Shown here piece by piece: positions 16,834 through 24,580 of a stretch of DNA of 64,000 nucleotides. Location: NCBI GenBank assembly GCA_900544175.1, contig UQUN01000006.1, positions 34,957 to 98,956 of the forward strand, given 5' to 3'. The notes below the pieces were generated by a model, which saw nothing but the letters and a program-made list of their open reading frames with translations, ran no database searches and had not been told where the DNA came from. The stretch is from an uncultured Alistipes sp. Lineage in GTDB: Bacteria; Bacteroidota; Bacteroidia; Bacteroidales; UBA932. Each line of letters begins with the position of its first letter. Position 1 is the stretch's first letter. Position numbers and translations under genes: made by a program.

Positions 16834-18381
16834 TCACTTGGCTGTACGGACAGAGAGCGGGCGGCCGGCGGAGTCCACGGGATAGCGGGCGCCTTCCCGT
16901 TCGAGCTGGGCGGCCATGTGCTCCAGCAGCGAGGACGCTACGTCGGGATAACGGGGACTGACATCTTCGGTCTCGTAAGGGTCGGAAGCCAGGTCGTACA
17001 GTACAAAATGTGCGGCAGAAGGCTTTTCGGGCGACCAGTAGTATATCAGTTTCCAGTCATCCTCGCGGTAGACGGTGAAGTATTTGCCCCGGTGGTCGTG
17101 GGGAAAATGCATCAGGAAGGTGTCGGGATGGTGCGGGTCCTCACCGTCTGTGATGATGCGGCTTAGGTCGTGACCGTCAACCGGATGGGAATCCGGGATG
17201 TCCGCACCGGCCACTGCTGCGATTGTCGGGTAGATGTCCATTATGGTGCCCAACCGGGTCCGGACCTCGCCCTGAGGCACGGGGAGCAGATGCTGCACGC
17301 TCTTACGGTCACCGTCCGGAGCGGCCCATGCGACAATGAACGGCACACGCATTCCACCCTCGAACTCAGTACCTTTCTTACCCCTGAGCGGCGCAGAGGA
17401 GCCATAGCCGCGCTCATCTCCGAGAGGAGCGTCCGAGCCATTGTCCCCGAGGAAGAATATAAGGGTATTCTCCGCCACTCCCTTTTCCTCCAGAAAGTCC
17501 ATTATCTCCCCGAGCGAGCGGTCCATCCCTTCGATAAGGGTCGCGAATTCCTTGGCATCAGTACTGTACAGCGAGTCCGGTTCGTAATTCTGGATAAAAC
17601 GCGGATCGGACATGAACGGAGCATGTACGGCATAATGCGCCATATTGAGATAGAACGGCACGCCTTCTTCTATGGCCCGCGACATCTCCTCCTCGGCCCT
17701 GACTGTCAATGCATCGGTCAGGAACACGTCGTCCTGGAAAAATTCCTCCAGCCCCGGCACTGCCCGCGAGCGCGTTCCCCGGTACAGACCGTAACCGTCC
17801 CTGCCGTAGTAGCTGCCCGGCTCGCCTATCGAACATCCGGCGACATTGACATCGAAGCCCAGGTTCAAAGGATCCTCGCCCTGGCTGCCGAAAGGTCCGA
17901 AATGGGCCTTGCCTACGTGTATCGTGCGGTAACCTGCATCGGAAAGCATCCTGGCCAGAGTATAATCAGCGCTGTCCAGACCCAGCCAGTTCCAGTCGGG
18001 CGGACCGAAGGTATTCCGGTTGTCGGCCTCGGAGTATATCCAGTTGGTGACTCCGTGGCGGGTGGCGTTCTGGCCGGTCATCAGGCTGGTGCGTGAGGGC
18101 GAGCTGACGCTCTGGGCATAGAACTGGGAGAAACGGACTCCCTGATCCGCAAGCCGCTGCATATTGGGGGTACGGTACCACCTGTTGAGCGGATGCTCCA
18201 CCGGCTGTCCGGCCGAGTCGGTCAGAAATGGCACCGAAGTGTCCATCAGCCCCATATCGTCCACCAGAAACACGATTATGTTCGGTCTCTGTCCGTTTTC
18301 CCCGGCCCCGCTGCAGGAGACCAGAGCCATGGAAGCGGATGACGCTGCCGTCGTCAAGACTATGAATTTTCCAATACGCAT
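16834..18381 (-). CDS. Sulfatase lipoprotein (Ser-type formylglycine site)
   Basis: 515 residues with lipobox LVSC (Cys23). The formylglycine motif is S-x-P-S-R in SVSSPSRTSLMTGQ, with Ser93 as the residue to be converted. Ser-type sites are matured by radical-SAM anaerobic sulfatase-maturing enzymes; no such gene is in the window. Other sulfatase landmarks: NIIVFLVDDMG (metal Asp pair), HVGKAHFGP, and FFLGDNGSDAPLG. It removes sulfate from sulfated glycans. A small secreted-protein gene lies just upstream on the same strand, with only 19 bases between them. Confidence 0.92.
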   Translation of the reverse strand: MRIGKFIVLTTAASSASMALVSCSGAGENGQRPNIIVFLVDDMGLMDTSVPFLTDSAGQPVEHPLNRWYRTPNMQRLADQGVRFSQFYAQSVSSPSRTSLMTGQNATRHGVTNWIYSEADNRNTFGPPDWNWLGLDSADYTLARMLSDAGYRTIHVGKAHFGPFGSQGEDPLNLGFDVNVAGCSIGEPGSYYGRDGYGLYRGTRSRAVPGLEEFFQDDVFLTDALTVRAEEEMSRAIEEGVPFYLNMAHYAVHAPFMSDPRFIQNYEPDSLYSTDAKEFATLIEGMDRSLGEIMDFLEEKGVAENTLIFFLGDNGSDAPLGDERGYGSSAPLRGKKGTEFEGGMRVPFIVAWAAPDGDRKSVQHLLPVPQGEVRTRLGTIMDIYPTIAAVAGADIPDSHPVDGHDLSRIITDGEDPHHPDTFLMHFPHDHRGKYFTVYREDDWKLIYYWSPEKPSAAHFVLYDLASDPYETEDVSPRYPDVASSLLEHMAAQLEREGARYPVDSAGRPLSVRTAK

Positions 18382-18400
18382 CTCAAGTCCCTGTTGTTCA

Positions 18401-18787
18401 TTAGGATTCTTCCTTTACAGCCGAGACCATGAACCACATCTCTATCTTAGGGAAACGGTCCTGGAAATGCTTCATGAAATCGCCGATAGTGTCCTCGTTG
18501 TGTATCGTCATCATATTGGAGATCTCGGACTGGGCCACGCCGGCAGTCTCCACAGCGGCCTCCATTGACGAGGTGACATAGTAGAATGTGCTGTCGGAGC
18601 CGTCCGGATAATTCACGTCCACACTGACCAGCAGACTGCCGCTGCCAGCCGGGGAGGAGAGGTCGACAATCTCCGTCTCCGCTCCAAGAGGCTCAATGGA
18701 ACTTCCGCCCAATGAGATCTGGGCAGAGGCGGCTGCGGCCGAGAGCACAATAACCGCAAGTATGGTAAAAAAACGTATGAGTCTCAT
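18401..18787 (-). CDS. Small secreted protein of unknown function, copy A
   Basis: 128 residues: a signal peptide (FFTILAVIVLSAAAASAQ) followed by a ~105-residue mature chain. It is nearly identical to the protein at 19709-20113, differing mainly in the signal peptide and the last few residues. Not recognised beyond this. The mature part is Ser/Asp-rich early (SPAGSGSLLVSVDVNYPDGS) and ends amphipathic (FMKHFQDRFPKIEMWFM). It lies inside a locally duplicated block, immediately upstream of the sulfatase gene. Confidence 0.65.
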   Translation of the reverse strand: MRLIRFFTILAVIVLSAAAASAQISLGGSSIEPLGAETEIVDLSSPAGSGSLLVSVDVNYPDGSDSTFYYVTSSMEAAVETAGVAQSEISNMMTIHNEDTIGDFMKHFQDRFPKIEMWFMVSAVKEES

Positions 18788-18960
18788 AATCTTCAGTATT
18801 TGTAGTGATGTAAAACATAGTCCCCGTCATATCCCCAGATGTCCTTTGTCTCCGGGGCAATGTCGAACATATACAGCTGCCCGTCCACGTGGATTATCTG
18901 TAATGGCTGCGCACCGCTGTCTTCCGTATACCTCTTTTCCCATGAGAAAAGCGCATAAAT
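18414..18960. repeat. Segmental duplication, copy A
   Basis: This block matches 19738-20359 nearly base for base: most of the small secreted-protein gene plus the 3' end of the beta-propeller lipoprotein gene. Copy A lacks about 84 bases present in copy B within the propeller part (after taatggctgc at ~18910), and ends abruptly at about 18960, where the unrelated TapB-like gene end begins. Confidence 0.85.
18793..18960 (-). pseudogene. Remnant of the beta-propeller lipoprotein 3' end
   Basis: Reads as the C-terminus of the lipoprotein at 20119-21276, ending in the same LHHYKY and stop (18793-18795), but only about 55 codons remain, with an internal deletion. It has no start and no upstream coding sequence; the TapB-like gene end abuts it. 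It is a by-product of the duplication. Confidence 0.85.
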
Positions 18961-18970
18961 GCACCTTTAA

Positions 18971-19707
18971 TCATCGTATGGAGGTAAGGACAGTCGTCCC
19001 CGTGAGCTTTTTCTTATCCCATGTCTCCTGCTTGACAAGGCCCACACCACGGGCATACCATGACACCTGTCTGGTCTTCTCATTGACCATCATGGCCTTG
19101 GCTGTTATTGTCTCCTCTATTACGTAACAGTCAAAAGTACCTGCTGGAGTTGCCACGGACTCGCGACCGATGACTTTCCTGTCCTTGCAGCCCATCTTCG
19201 AGGTTATAAACATTACTTTTATTTCGATACTGTAATCCGGCAGTTCCATCCCTTCCGAAATGTCTGCCGGTATGCCTCTGCTTTCACCCGAGACAGTAGT
19301 CCTGTCCAGAATCTCCTTCATGGCTGCCCGACTCTCCGCATCATCACCGTCGCCCATTGCAATCAAGGAGTGACTCATACCTTCCTGCATGGCTTCTTCC
19401 ATCAGCGCGGCCATGTCCATTATCACCTCGCCACGGTCAAATCTCATCAGTGTCATGGAGCGGAAAGAGCTCGTGTCTTCCGGATATGTGACGGTAGAGA
19501 TTACTGTAGCGCGTCCTTGAGTGAAGTCTCCTGTAAAGTCAGCTAAAGAGTCCGCATTAAAAGAGACAGGATTGCCGTCCGCATCACGTCCCTCATAGAC
19601 AAGCACCCTGCCCGGTTCCAAACAGAAAAAGGCTCATAGCTTTGTCCGTAGGCCACTGCGGATAAAAGCACAGTGGCAGCGAGTGTAAGTAATTTTTCAG
19701 TGTGCAT
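18971..19707 (-). pseudogene. TapB/DUF3108-like secreted protein gene with a one-base frameshift
   Basis: Two frames together make one protein of about 245 residues. The N-terminus starts at the ATG 19705-19707 (HTEKLLTLAATVLLSAVAYG signal peptide, QSYEPF), and the rest, from EPGRVLVYEGRDADGNP onward, is in the next frame. A five-A run (19626-19630, plus strand) at the junction would restore the frame with one more base. C-terminal text (ATPAGTFDCYVIEET, WYARGVGLVKQETWD) resembles TapB/DUF3108-like proteins; this call is tentative. The ATG lies one base after the stop of the upstream gene, so translation is coupled. A sequencing error, phase variation or true decay are all possible. Confidence 0.7.
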
Positions 19708-19708
19708 A

Positions 19709-20113
19709 TCAGATGTTGCTTGGATTTTCACTTTCTTTTACAGCCGAGATCATGAACCACATCTCTATCTTAGGGAAACGGTCCTGGAAATGCTTCATGA
19801 AATCGCCGATAGTGTCCTCGTTGTGTATCGTCATCATATTGGAGATCTCGGACTGGGCCACGCCGGCAGTCTCCACAGCGGCCTCCATTGACGAGGTGAC
19901 ATAGTAGAATGTGCTGTCGGAGCCGTCCGGATAATTCACGTCCACACTGACCAGAAGACTGCCGCTGCCTGCCGGGGAGGAGAGGTCGACAATCTCCGTC
20001 TCCGCTCCAAGGGGTTCAATGGTACTTCCGCCCAATGAGATCTGGGCAGAGGCGGCTGCGGCCGAGACCGCCATAATTGACATGATAACAGCGATAAAAC
20101 GGATGATTCTCAT
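19709..20113 (-). CDS. Small secreted protein of unknown function, copy B
   Basis: 134 residues from the ATG at 20113 (signal peptide IAVIMSIMAVSAAAASAQ). I prefer this start to an in-frame TTG at 20122 because it aligns with the start of copy A (MR-L/I-IRF). The mature chain is almost the same as copy A, with a few extra residues (SENPSNI) at the end. It follows the beta-propeller gene by 5 bases and precedes the TapB-like gene by one base, forming a tight three-gene unit. Function unknown. Confidence 0.65.
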   Translation of the reverse strand: MRIIRFIAVIMSIMAVSAAAASAQISLGGSTIEPLGAETEIVDLSSPAGSGSLLVSVDVNYPDGSDSTFYYVTSSMEAAVETAGVAQSEISNMMTIHNEDTIGDFMKHFQDRFPKIEMWFMISAVKESENPSNI

Positions 20114-20359
20114 AATCTTCAATATTTATAGTGGTGTAAAACATAGTCTCCGTCGTATCCCCAGATGTCCTTTGTATCCGGGTCAATGTCGAACTTATAC
20201 AGCTGCCCGTCCACGTGGATTATCTGTAATGGCTGCCCGTCGCTGTCGAGGACCACTATGCGGCTGACCTCCACCTCCTGCGCGCCGCTGCCTTCCCCGT
20301 CATTGTCTTCCTCACTGCTGTCATCCGCATACCTCTTTTCCCATGAGAAAAGCGCATAC
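19738..20359. repeat. Segmental duplication, copy B
   Basis: This is the partner of 18414-18960. It carries the intact gene context (complete propeller gene end and small-protein gene), so it is probably the parent copy. The ~84 bases absent from copy A encode the acidic SSEEDNDGEGSGAQEVEV segment of the propeller protein. Confidence 0.85.
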
Positions 20360-21276
20360 AGCCTGCCGCCGTGACTCCTGAGAGCCGAATACATGAACCT
20401 CGCATCCTCGTCCCATGCTACCGGCTCACCGTAGAAGGTCAAGTCCCCTATCCGGGTCGAATTGTCCACGATTCTGAATCCGGGCATAAAGTCCTCCGGC
20501 CCCCAGACATTGGAGACGATACTGCCGTCCATTCCGTAGATGGTGACAAGCGGAAGATAGTCGTGAGCTACGGCCAGACGGTCTGCCTCAGTGAGATATG
20601 CCAGTGATCCGTTGAACACGGAGGAATATGCCGTACCCGGCAGGTTGTACGCACCCTCCAGCGGAGGCCATTCCCCTGCATTGCGCCGGTTGTTATAGGT
20701 ACTGTCGTAGACACTGAAGCGGCTCGCTTCCTCCGTGAGTCCGAGCGGGCAGGTATATATCGAGTCCCCCGCGAAAACGAAGTCCATCTCATGCCTGGGT
20801 GCTGACTGATCTTTGCAGGTCAGGCTCCGTACAGGCAGTCCCCGGCCTGACAGCACATCCTTCAGACGATAGATATTGATCCGATTCAGCTGCATGTCAT
20901 GGGCCCAGAAATATTCCCCGTCTTCGGAGACTCCTATATAAAAGGTATTGACCGCCTCCCCGGGCCCGCGGCCTATGTGCTGCACCTTCGCCACCGTCTC
21001 GCCTGAGCGGAGAACTGTCAGGTGGATGAAGTGGTCGCTGTATTGTCTGGCAATCAGTAGCATAGAGTCTGCCAACCTGATGTCTGTCGCACCGTAAGCC
21101 AGCGTCTCGTCCAGGCCGTGCGGAACCTCCACGGCCTGCACTGTTGGTACGTCACAGTCAGTCATATCGATGTAGTCCCCCGACAGCGGACCCTTCTGCG
21201 CACAGCCCACTGCCAGGAGCAGCGACAGCACACATAGAGCCACGACCATGATTCTTTGAGAGTCCGACATTTTCAT
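20119..21276 (-). CDS. Six-bladed beta-propeller lipoprotein (BF3164/TolB-like)
   Basis: 385 residues with a long signal peptide and lipobox AVGC. Propeller-type text repeats through the chain (HIGRGPGEAVNTFYIGVSEDG, VVLDSDGQPLQIIHV, KDIWGYDGDYVLH). The GRGPGE motif is typical of the Bacteroidales 6-bladed propeller lipoproteins of the BF3164 type. Ligand unknown. An acidic insert (DDSSEEDNDGEGSG) marks the place where the duplicated remnant has a deletion. It is the first gene of the unit with the small secreted protein and the TapB-like gene. Confidence 0.8.
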   Translation of the reverse strand: MKMSDSQRIMVVALCVLSLLLAVGCAQKGPLSGDYIDMTDCDVPTVQAVEVPHGLDETLAYGATDIRLADSMLLIARQYSDHFIHLTVLRSGETVAKVQHIGRGPGEAVNTFYIGVSEDGEYFWAHDMQLNRINIYRLKDVLSGRGLPVRSLTCKDQSAPRHEMDFVFAGDSIYTCPLGLTEEASRFSVYDSTYNNRRNAGEWPPLEGAYNLPGTAYSSVFNGSLAYLTEADRLAVAHDYLPLVTIYGMDGSIVSNVWGPEDFMPGFRIVDNSTRIGDLTFYGEPVAWDEDARFMYSALRSHGGRLYALFSWEKRYADDSSEEDNDGEGSGAQEVEVSRIVVLDSDGQPLQIIHVDGQLYKFDIDPDTKDIWGYDGDYVLHHYKY

Positions 21277-21462
21277 TATAACTTATGCGTCGTAAGTTAA
21301 TAAACGTACCAAAGTTATGTAAATTTTCCTTATAACAGACATATATCGCTGGAAATTTGCCGGAAACAGGAAGTATGCTACGCTGTTCATGGAGGCGAAT
21401 CGTCAGACCGGAGAGAAGGAACCGATATCCGATTCACTTTGCAGTTCTCCCGCAAACGTCGT

Positions 21463-21503
21463 CCGCAGGTGAACCGGGAACGGCGAATATGGTTCACCTG
21501 CGG
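21463..21503. repeat. Perfect 13-bp inverted repeat
   Basis: ccgcaggtgaacc (21463-21475) pairs perfectly with ggttcacctgcgg (21491-21503) across a 15-base loop. No T-run follows on either strand, so it is not a standard terminator; it could be an operator or a structured RNA element. Confidence 0.65.
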
Positions 21504-21582
21504 GAAGAGTGAGAGGTACGGGAAAGGTGAGAGGGACAGCAGGGGCTGGCGGCACGGGATCGTCTTGCAGAGTTGGTGGAGA

Positions 21583-21850
21583 TGCAGGGCGTTTTTCGAG
21601 TGATTTTGAGGTGAAAATTGCAAACCTATTTGTAATGTGTTGACTTATAGTGTATTGAAAAAAGGTGTGCATTTCTCGAGTGACTTTGAGATGCTGAAAA
21701 ATGCACTGCTATCTATAATGGACTGGTTTACAGTGATTTGAAAAATGAGGTGCATTTTTCACGTGGCTGTAAGAGGTCGAGAATTGCAGCTGTGTTTATA
21801 ATGGCCTGATGATCAATGGTTTGAAAATAGACTTGCAATTCTCGCTAAAA
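21583..21850. repeat. Three degenerate tandem units, each able to form a hairpin
   Basis: Units begin near 21588, 21668 and 21751, with a partial fourth at 21834 (spacing 80-83 bases). Each opens with a tgcatttctc-like arm, continues with a partner arm ending in aatgca or attgca, and closes with a shared tail of the form tataatg...tttgaaaa. In the second unit tgcattt (21668-21674) pairs with aaatgca (21699-21705). Arms differ between units while pairing is largely kept, which hints at selection for structure. Confidence 0.55.
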
Positions 21851-22055
21851 CGGACAAAAGACATACTGTGCGATGGCAGACGCAGACAATCAGTCCAACC
21901 GAGAGTCCAGAATACGACTGTGGGACATCGGCCTTGTTGTTATGGTTATGGTTATGGTACAGACACTATGATAGTTTGAGATATCTGACAAAATCTGAAG
22001 TACATGTGCGCTTCGGTGAAATGCACATCTGAATATCAATGAGTTACAAAGCATA

Positions 22056-22094
22056 CTGCACATTTGGGCCTTTTTAAACTGGGCAAATGTGCAG
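22056..22094. repeat. 11-bp hairpin
   Basis: ctgcacatttg (22056-22066) pairs with caaatgtgcag (22084-22094), with an inner ttttt run in the loop. It lies downstream of the MATE remnant on the minus strand and may be its old terminator. Confidence 0.5.
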
Positions 22095-22165
22095 CATGTT
22101 TTGTAAAACTCTGAGAATCAGGTGATATCTTAGTAATACTGCACACGACAATATAAAATCAGGCC

Positions 22166-22551
22166 TCAGTGTATCTGTTTCCGGCGGCGGGTAACGGCGA
22201 GGTAGAGCAGAAGCACCGCGAATGTCAGCAGCTCGGACACGGAGAGGGCGAGCCAGATGCCGTGGGTGCCGGCGATACGGGGCATGAGGAGGAAGGACGG
22301 CACGAGGAATACCACTCCGCGCAGCAGGGCGAAGAACACCGCCGGTCTGACGCGCTCCAGGCTCTGGAAATAGTCTACGAGCGTCAGGTTCAGCAGGAAA
22401 AACACGAAACCGGCCGCAAAATAGGGAAGCCCTCCACGGCCATGTCCGCCGCCGGAGTGTCGAGACTGATGGCGAAAAGCGTAGGAAAGAAATACTTGCT
22501 GAAAAGGGAGAATACACTCGCCTTGCTCAAGTCGATAGCGTCTCTGTTCAT
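22166..22551 (-). pseudogene. MATE family efflux pump pseudogene
   Basis: The first ~25 codons (start at 22549-22551, MNRDAIDLSKASVFSLFSKY) match a MATE N-terminus. After FPTL the text jumps to the last TM segments (GLPYFAAGFVFFLLNL, VRPAVFFALLRGVVFLVPSF, GIWLALSVSELLTFAVLLLY) and the RRRKQIH end. Roughly 300 residues of a ~440-residue transporter are missing. In addition, the frame shifts within the GEVAMDAA-opposite segment near 22440 (AVEG to GLPYF). Both events are visible in the sequence; the gene cannot make a working pump. Confidence 0.85.
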
Positions 22552-22590
22552 ATTCTGTTCTTTAATGGTTGCACTTTATATTCCACAAAC

Positions 22591-22646
22591 GCAGGATGCC
22601 GGACAAGGTGATTGGTTTTACCCAGTCATCTTATCCGGCATCCTGC
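22591..22646. repeat. Long hairpin between the MATE remnant and the first AraC-type regulator
   Basis: gcaggatgccgga (22591-22603) pairs perfectly with tccggcatcctgc (22634-22646); the stem extends inward another ~10 positions with only G-T-type mismatches. It lies between two divergent starts, so it may be a structured leader of the former MATE gene or an operator. Confidence 0.6.
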
Positions 22647-22718
22647 CATGCCCTCCGATGAGGATTACAAAACTGCGTGCAAAGGTTGGCCAAAAATCCG
22701 GAATTGCAAATTTTTCCG

Positions 22719-22726
22719 TAAATTTG
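22719..22726 (+). promoter_or_regulatory. -7 element of the first TPR-AraC regulator gene
   Basis: TAAATTTG matches TAnnTTTG and ends 5 bases before the ATG at 22732. This predicts a leaderless or nearly leaderless transcript and excludes translation from the in-frame TTG at 22612. Confidence 0.65.
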
Positions 22727-22731
22727 CGGAC

Positions 22732-24447
22732 ATGAAATCCCGCATTGGTCTAATTCTCACTATGATACTGTGCTCGGTCTGTTCATGTTCACACCACATG
22801 CAGTCAGAGCGGTCTCCGTATACAGAATCCCTTCAGCAACTCATAGATAAATGCAACTACTTTCGCGACATAGGGCATCAGGATTCGGTGGCGGCCCTCA
22901 CGCTTCCCTATCTTAAGAGGTCGCTCATAACCCAGGATTCAGCAGGTGTACAGGTCTCAGGCACCTTTCTTATCCAGGCCCTGGTCCTGCTGGACAGACC
23001 CCATGACTCCACAATATACTGGCTGAACCGGATTGACCCCTACATGAAGAATCTCGGGAAACTGGAAGGCCTGGCCAACATATACTGGACGGCCAAAGGA
23101 CACATTGCCCTGAAATACAGTTTAGACTATTCCTCCGCGCTGAGTGCGTACCTCAACTCCCTGGAGATTGCCCAGCGCAGGGGCAAGCCTACGAGCCAGA
23201 TTGCGGCCCTGTTCAACATAGTCAACATTTTCTATACACGTCATGACCCCAACGGACTGACCTACGCCGAGAAAGCCCTTGAAACCGCGTCTTCGGACGA
23301 AGTGGATAACTTTCACAAGATCGCGGCATACGTCTCCATGTCTCAGATGCTGTATCTGATGGAGGAGTACACCGAGGCGCAGAAATACCTGGCTCAGGCG
23401 ACTGTCCTCCGCAGTATAACCAACAGTTCCTACTGGGATCCGATACTCGCCATGCTGACAGGTGACCTTATGAGCGCCACAGGCAGGTACGATGATGCGG
23501 AGCGACAGTACAAGGCCGCTCTCGCCAACCGGGACAAGGCAGAACCAGCACTGACCGCACAGACATATCTCCACTACGGAGAACTGTGCGAGAAAATGTC
23601 CGATGTGAACAAAGCCATATTGCTCTATGCGGAGGGCATCCGGATCTCAGACGAGACACACAATCTGGAATACCGCAAGGAACTTTTAGCCAGGACGGCC
23701 GAGCTGCTGTACGGAACCGGCCGGCAGCAGCTCGCCAGCAGATATTACAACCAGCTGCTGCAGTTTATCGACAGCATCTATCTGGAAAACAAGGAGCATG
23801 CCCTCAACAGGGCTCTGCTGTCATATACAGAGACCATGTCCGATCTGGAAATCGCCAGACAGAGTGCCCTCATTTACAAAATGCGGGCGAACACCCTGCT
23901 GCTTCTGTTTGTCATCACCATTCTGCTGCTCCTGTCTGTGCTGATGATTATCATGTACGTCAAGCAAAGACGGTACAATACACAGACAGTCCGGCATTAT
24001 CAGGAATACAACAAGAAACTGGCCGCCCACACCCGCCAGGACGAGTCCGCGTCAGGAGACGGCTCCGGCCAGCAGGACTTTTTCAAGGATCTTTTCATCA
24101 GGATAGAAGAACAGATGCGGCAAGGCGCCTACCGGGACAACAGTCTGTCCTTAGAGAAAATGGCCGCAGTCCTTGCCTCGAACCGCACCTATGTATCCAA
24201 CGCCATAAACAAGATTGCCGGGCAGTCATTCAGTGAATATGTCAACTCATACCGCATCAAGGAGGCCACGGACATACTGGCAGATCCGGACAGACAGGAC
24301 CTGCACAACATAAAGGAGCTCTCCCACCGTCTCGGGTTCAGCAACACACAGGCTTTCTACTATGTCTTCAAGAAAGAGACGGGCGTGACACCGGGAGTCT
24401 ATAAGACAGAGATACTTAGACAGAATAAGGCTAAGAGGTCGGGGTAG
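22732..24447 (+). CDS. Membrane-anchored TPR regulator with AraC-type HTH (regulator 1)
   Basis: 571 residues. Order: signal peptide with lipobox-like VCSC (Cys19); helical TPR-type region about 40-370 (ALSAYLNSLEIAQRRGK, RYDDAERQYKAALANRD); one TM near 387-409 (TLLLLFVITILLLLSVLMII); charged linker; AraC-type double HTH about 470-562 (LEKMAAVLASNRTYVSNAI, IKELSHRLGFSNTQAFYYVF). The layout implies a periplasmic sensor and a cytoplasmic DNA-binding domain in one chain. Three paralogs of nearly the same length and layout occur at 43.6, 57.5 and 61.0 kb. The BACON lipoprotein gene starts 133 bases downstream and is the likely target. Confidence 0.85.
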   Translation: MKSRIGLILTMILCSVCSCSHHMQSERSPYTESLQQLIDKCNYFRDIGHQDSVAALTLPYLKRSLITQDSAGVQVSGTFLIQALVLLDRPHDSTIYWLNRIDPYMKNLGKLEGLANIYWTAKGHIALKYSLDYSSALSAYLNSLEIAQRRGKPTSQIAALFNIVNIFYTRHDPNGLTYAEKALETASSDEVDNFHKIAAYVSMSQMLYLMEEYTEAQKYLAQATVLRSITNSSYWDPILAMLTGDLMSATGRYDDAERQYKAALANRDKAEPALTAQTYLHYGELCEKMSDVNKAILLYAEGIRISDETHNLEYRKELLARTAELLYGTGRQQLASRYYNQLLQFIDSIYLENKEHALNRALLSYTETMSDLEIARQSALIYKMRANTLLLLFVITILLLLSVLMIIMYVKQRRYNTQTVRHYQEYNKKLAAHTRQDESASGDGSGQQDFFKDLFIRIEEQMRQGAYRDNSLSLEKMAAVLASNRTYVSNAINKIAGQSFSEYVNSYRIKEATDILADPDRQDLHNIKELSHRLGFSNTQAFYYVFKKETGVTPGVYKTEILRQNKAKRSG

Positions 24448-24517
24448 TCGGGAAAGGTAAATTTATCATTTCTGACAAGTCAGAAGAGGTAAATTGTACC
24501 TATTCAGAGTACATCAG

Positions 24518-24549
24518 TTTGCAGAAATATAATTCGGAAAATACTTTTG
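24518..24549 (+). promoter_or_regulatory. Consensus promoter of the BACON lipoprotein gene at 24.6 kb
   Basis: TTTG (24518-24521) and TACTTTTG (24542-24549) lie 20 bases apart, an excellent Bacteroidota promoter. The lipoprotein gene is therefore transcribed separately from the upstream regulator, as expected for a regulated target. Confidence 0.75.
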
Positions 24550-24580
24550 TTGTGCAAATCACTAACAAAATTTTCGAGTT

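Larger units (their letters stand above)
21277..22165. other. Long non-coding region with hairpins and degenerate repeats
   Basis: About 890 bases without a credible gene. It holds a perfect 13-bp inverted repeat (21463-21503), about three degenerate ~83-base hairpin units (21583-21850), a run of three ggttat units near 21940-21957, and an 11-bp hairpin (22056-22094). Short open frames on the minus strand (21387-21672) have low-complexity Pro/Ser text and look random. Confidence 0.6.

Noticed and set aside
21387..21672. Small minus-strand genes in the hairpin region
   Set aside because: Pro/Ser/Leu-rich text without RBS, promoter or family features, overlapping the inverted repeats.
21583..21850. 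CRISPR array or retron RNA
   Set aside because: Units are degenerate, not identical repeats with unique spacers, and no cas or reverse transcriptase gene is nearby.
21937..21957. ggttat microsatellite as a functional repeat
   Set aside because: Only about three units and no gene or structure attached.
22612..22731. N-terminal extension of regulator 1 from a TTG
   Set aside because: It overlaps the hairpin and the -7 promoter element; the ATG at 22732 gives a proper signal peptide.
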